Shown here: positions 33,043 through 33,797 of the stretch, piece after piece
How positions within the stretch are numbered: the first letter of the stretch is position 1
Layout of the letters: each line of letters opens with the position of its first letter
NCBI GenBank assembly: GCA_004335635.1
Contig: QAXH01001022.1
Location: 1 to 33,797 of the forward strand
Direction: 5' to 3'
DNA: 33,797 nucleotides
Source: Chloromonas sp. AAM2
Taxonomy: Eukaryota; Chlorophyta; Chlorophyceae; Chlamydomonadales; Chlamydomonadaceae
The notes under the pieces: generated by a model
Databases searched by the model: none
The model's input: only the letters and a program-made list of their open reading frames with translations
What the model was told of the DNA's origin: nothing
Made by a program: the position numbers and the translations under genes

Positions 33043-33220
33043 AGTCAGCAAGGCACCAGAGCGACTTCGGACCCAGAGATCAAGAACTCAGACAGAAGCT
33101 TCTGACCCAGGGCGCCAACTCGGCTTCCGGTGTCGCAGCAACGGTGAAACCAAAGAGCAGCGTCTTCACGCTGGTGTTCAACAAGCAAACCTTCATTCCT
33201 TGGTACAGAGTTTGACGGTC
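33043..33220 (+). CDS. Possible exon of an unrecognised protein
   Basis: A frame open from about 33040 to a TGA at about 33218 reads KLLTQGANSASGVAATVK and then SSVFTLVFNKQTFIPWYRV. The composition, and the alternation of polar and hydrophobic residues, look like real protein, unlike the other frames nearby. An acceptor-like TTGCAG lies just upstream. It could belong to the same gene as the coiled-coil exon at 33434, but no joined model was found. I recognise no family. Confidence 0.25.
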
Positions 33221-33433
33221 GAGACTTACTACAAGGCGCCTTCCGCAGGGTTGTTTTGAGACGTGACGGTGTTGTTCAGGCAGCATCAGGCAGCATATGG
33301 CCATGCATGTGTTGTTTCGTTGGCAGCAGCAAGCGATGTGCAGGGCCTTAGGGTCAGATTGCTAGCGCACCTTGCAACGTGGCCAACCTCCCTTCAGCTG
33401 CTTGGGTCGCTTTTAACGTGTGGTTCTACAGGG

Positions 33434-33644
33434 ATGGCAACGCTAGAGGAGCAGATTCAGAAGGTGCAGGACGATATCAAGGATGTCAAGAACAAGATCA
33501 CCGAATTCGAGGCACGGCCCGTCGACCATCCTGACCGACAGCGCCTGGTTGAGCTGGACAAGGAGAAGAACCAGCTACGGGAGAAGGAGAACCTGCTTCT
33601 GCAGGAGAACCTGCTTCTGAAGAAGGAGAACCTAAAGAAGGAGG
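33434..33644 (+). CDS. Coiled-coil protein, first (or early) exon; continues beyond the window
   Basis: The frame begins MATLEEQIQKVQDDIKDVKN and runs 70 codons to a GTGGGT donor after GAG G (phase 1). It is almost wholly charged and helical, with heptad-like Leu/Ile spacing, so a coiled coil is predicted. Near the end the 18-bp unit encoding ENLLLQ (33587-33604) is repeated once with a single base change (33605-33622). The ATG at 33434 is preceded by an acceptor-like TTCTACAG, so the true start may be in an earlier exon, or the leader may be spliced. Similar N-terminal coiled coils occur in large, poorly described algal and oomycete protein families (Crinkler-like among them), but no such domain is visible here and no function is proposed. 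The next exon lies outside the window. Confidence 0.6.
33587..33622 (+). repeat. 18-bp in-frame tandem duplication in the coiled-coil exon
   Basis: GAGAACCTGCTTCTGCAG and GAGAACCTGCTTCTGAAG follow directly on one another, differing in one base. Each adds six residues to the predicted helix. Confidence 0.9.
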
Positions 33645-33797
33645 GTGGGTGCGCTGTGCAGTCCCATGAAGACACACCCACCCTCCTGCTGGCCCCATGC
33701 ATGTAATTCTATGCAGTAGGCTATGCTCATGTTCACTTTTGGGGCACAACATGGCACACATGCGCTGACACATGAGGTATTGCATGTGTGCATCTGT

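Larger units (their letters stand above)
29866..33433. other. Gene-poor stretch rich in dispersed repeats
   Basis: No full gene is supported in these 3.5 kb. The stretch holds the second copy of the minus-strand peptide repeat, an 18-bp palindrome, a 40-bp repeat pair (30892 and 31552), a degenerate 20-bp motif followed by dispersed repeat copy C, and a 14-bp duplication at 32051-32078. Open frames on the minus strand at 31354-31647 and 31693-31902 look faintly protein-like, but I recognise no family. A plus-strand stretch at about 33043-33220 is listed separately. Confidence 0.6.

Noticed and set aside
1..33797. CRISPR arrays, operons, tRNA or rRNA genes
   Set aside because: None was recognised. 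The tandem arrays have no unique spacers, and the genes are spliced eukaryotic genes.

Overview
This is nuclear DNA of a eukaryote, most likely a green alga (Chlorophyta). Three intron-rich genes lie head to tail on the plus strand, with GT..AG introns mostly bounded by GTGAGT/GTAAG donors and TGCAG acceptors. Their products are of algal or plant type: an Ala/Pro-rich, plant-like eIF4G with MIF4G and MA3 domains, a TSR3 ribosome-biogenesis enzyme, and a membrane-anchored phosphodiesterase with a CHASE-type sensor. A short degenerate CCCTAAA/CCCTA tract also fits a green lineage. The genus cannot be named from the sequence alone.

Layout. 1-286: the tail of an open frame that resembles the C-terminal end of a protein-primed type-B DNA polymerase from Polinton or virus-like elements. 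287-3943: gene-poor DNA with microsatellites, telomere-like repeats and a 0.4 kb element with inverted ends. 3944-6594: TSR3, 6 exons. 6595-8347: intergenic, with repeats. 8348-17848: eIF4G, 18 exons. 17849-18881: intergenic, with a TATA box. 18882-29865: transmembrane CHASE-phosphodiesterase, about 19 exons; its first exon is uncertain. 29866-33433: gene-poor DNA with many dispersed repeats. 33434-33644: an exon of a coiled-coil protein.

TSR3 modifies 18S rRNA and eIF4G recruits the small subunit to mRNA, so both serve translation. The phosphodiesterase is a separate signalling protein that would couple an extracytoplasmic signal to cyclic-nucleotide breakdown. Nothing suggests an operon or a functional cluster. 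Exon boundaries were worked out by hand from splice consensus, reading phase and family conservation.

The most unusual features outside the genes are (i) a family of a 20-bp motif, seven copies in both orientations, two of which bound a small element; (ii) a dispersed repeat of about 170 bp in three copies; (iii) a 38-bp tandem array that multiplies a 5' splice site of the phosphodiesterase gene; and (iv) two diverged intergenic repeats that share a peptide-like pattern on the minus strand. An apparent one-base reading-frame conflict inside eIF4G also deserves checking.
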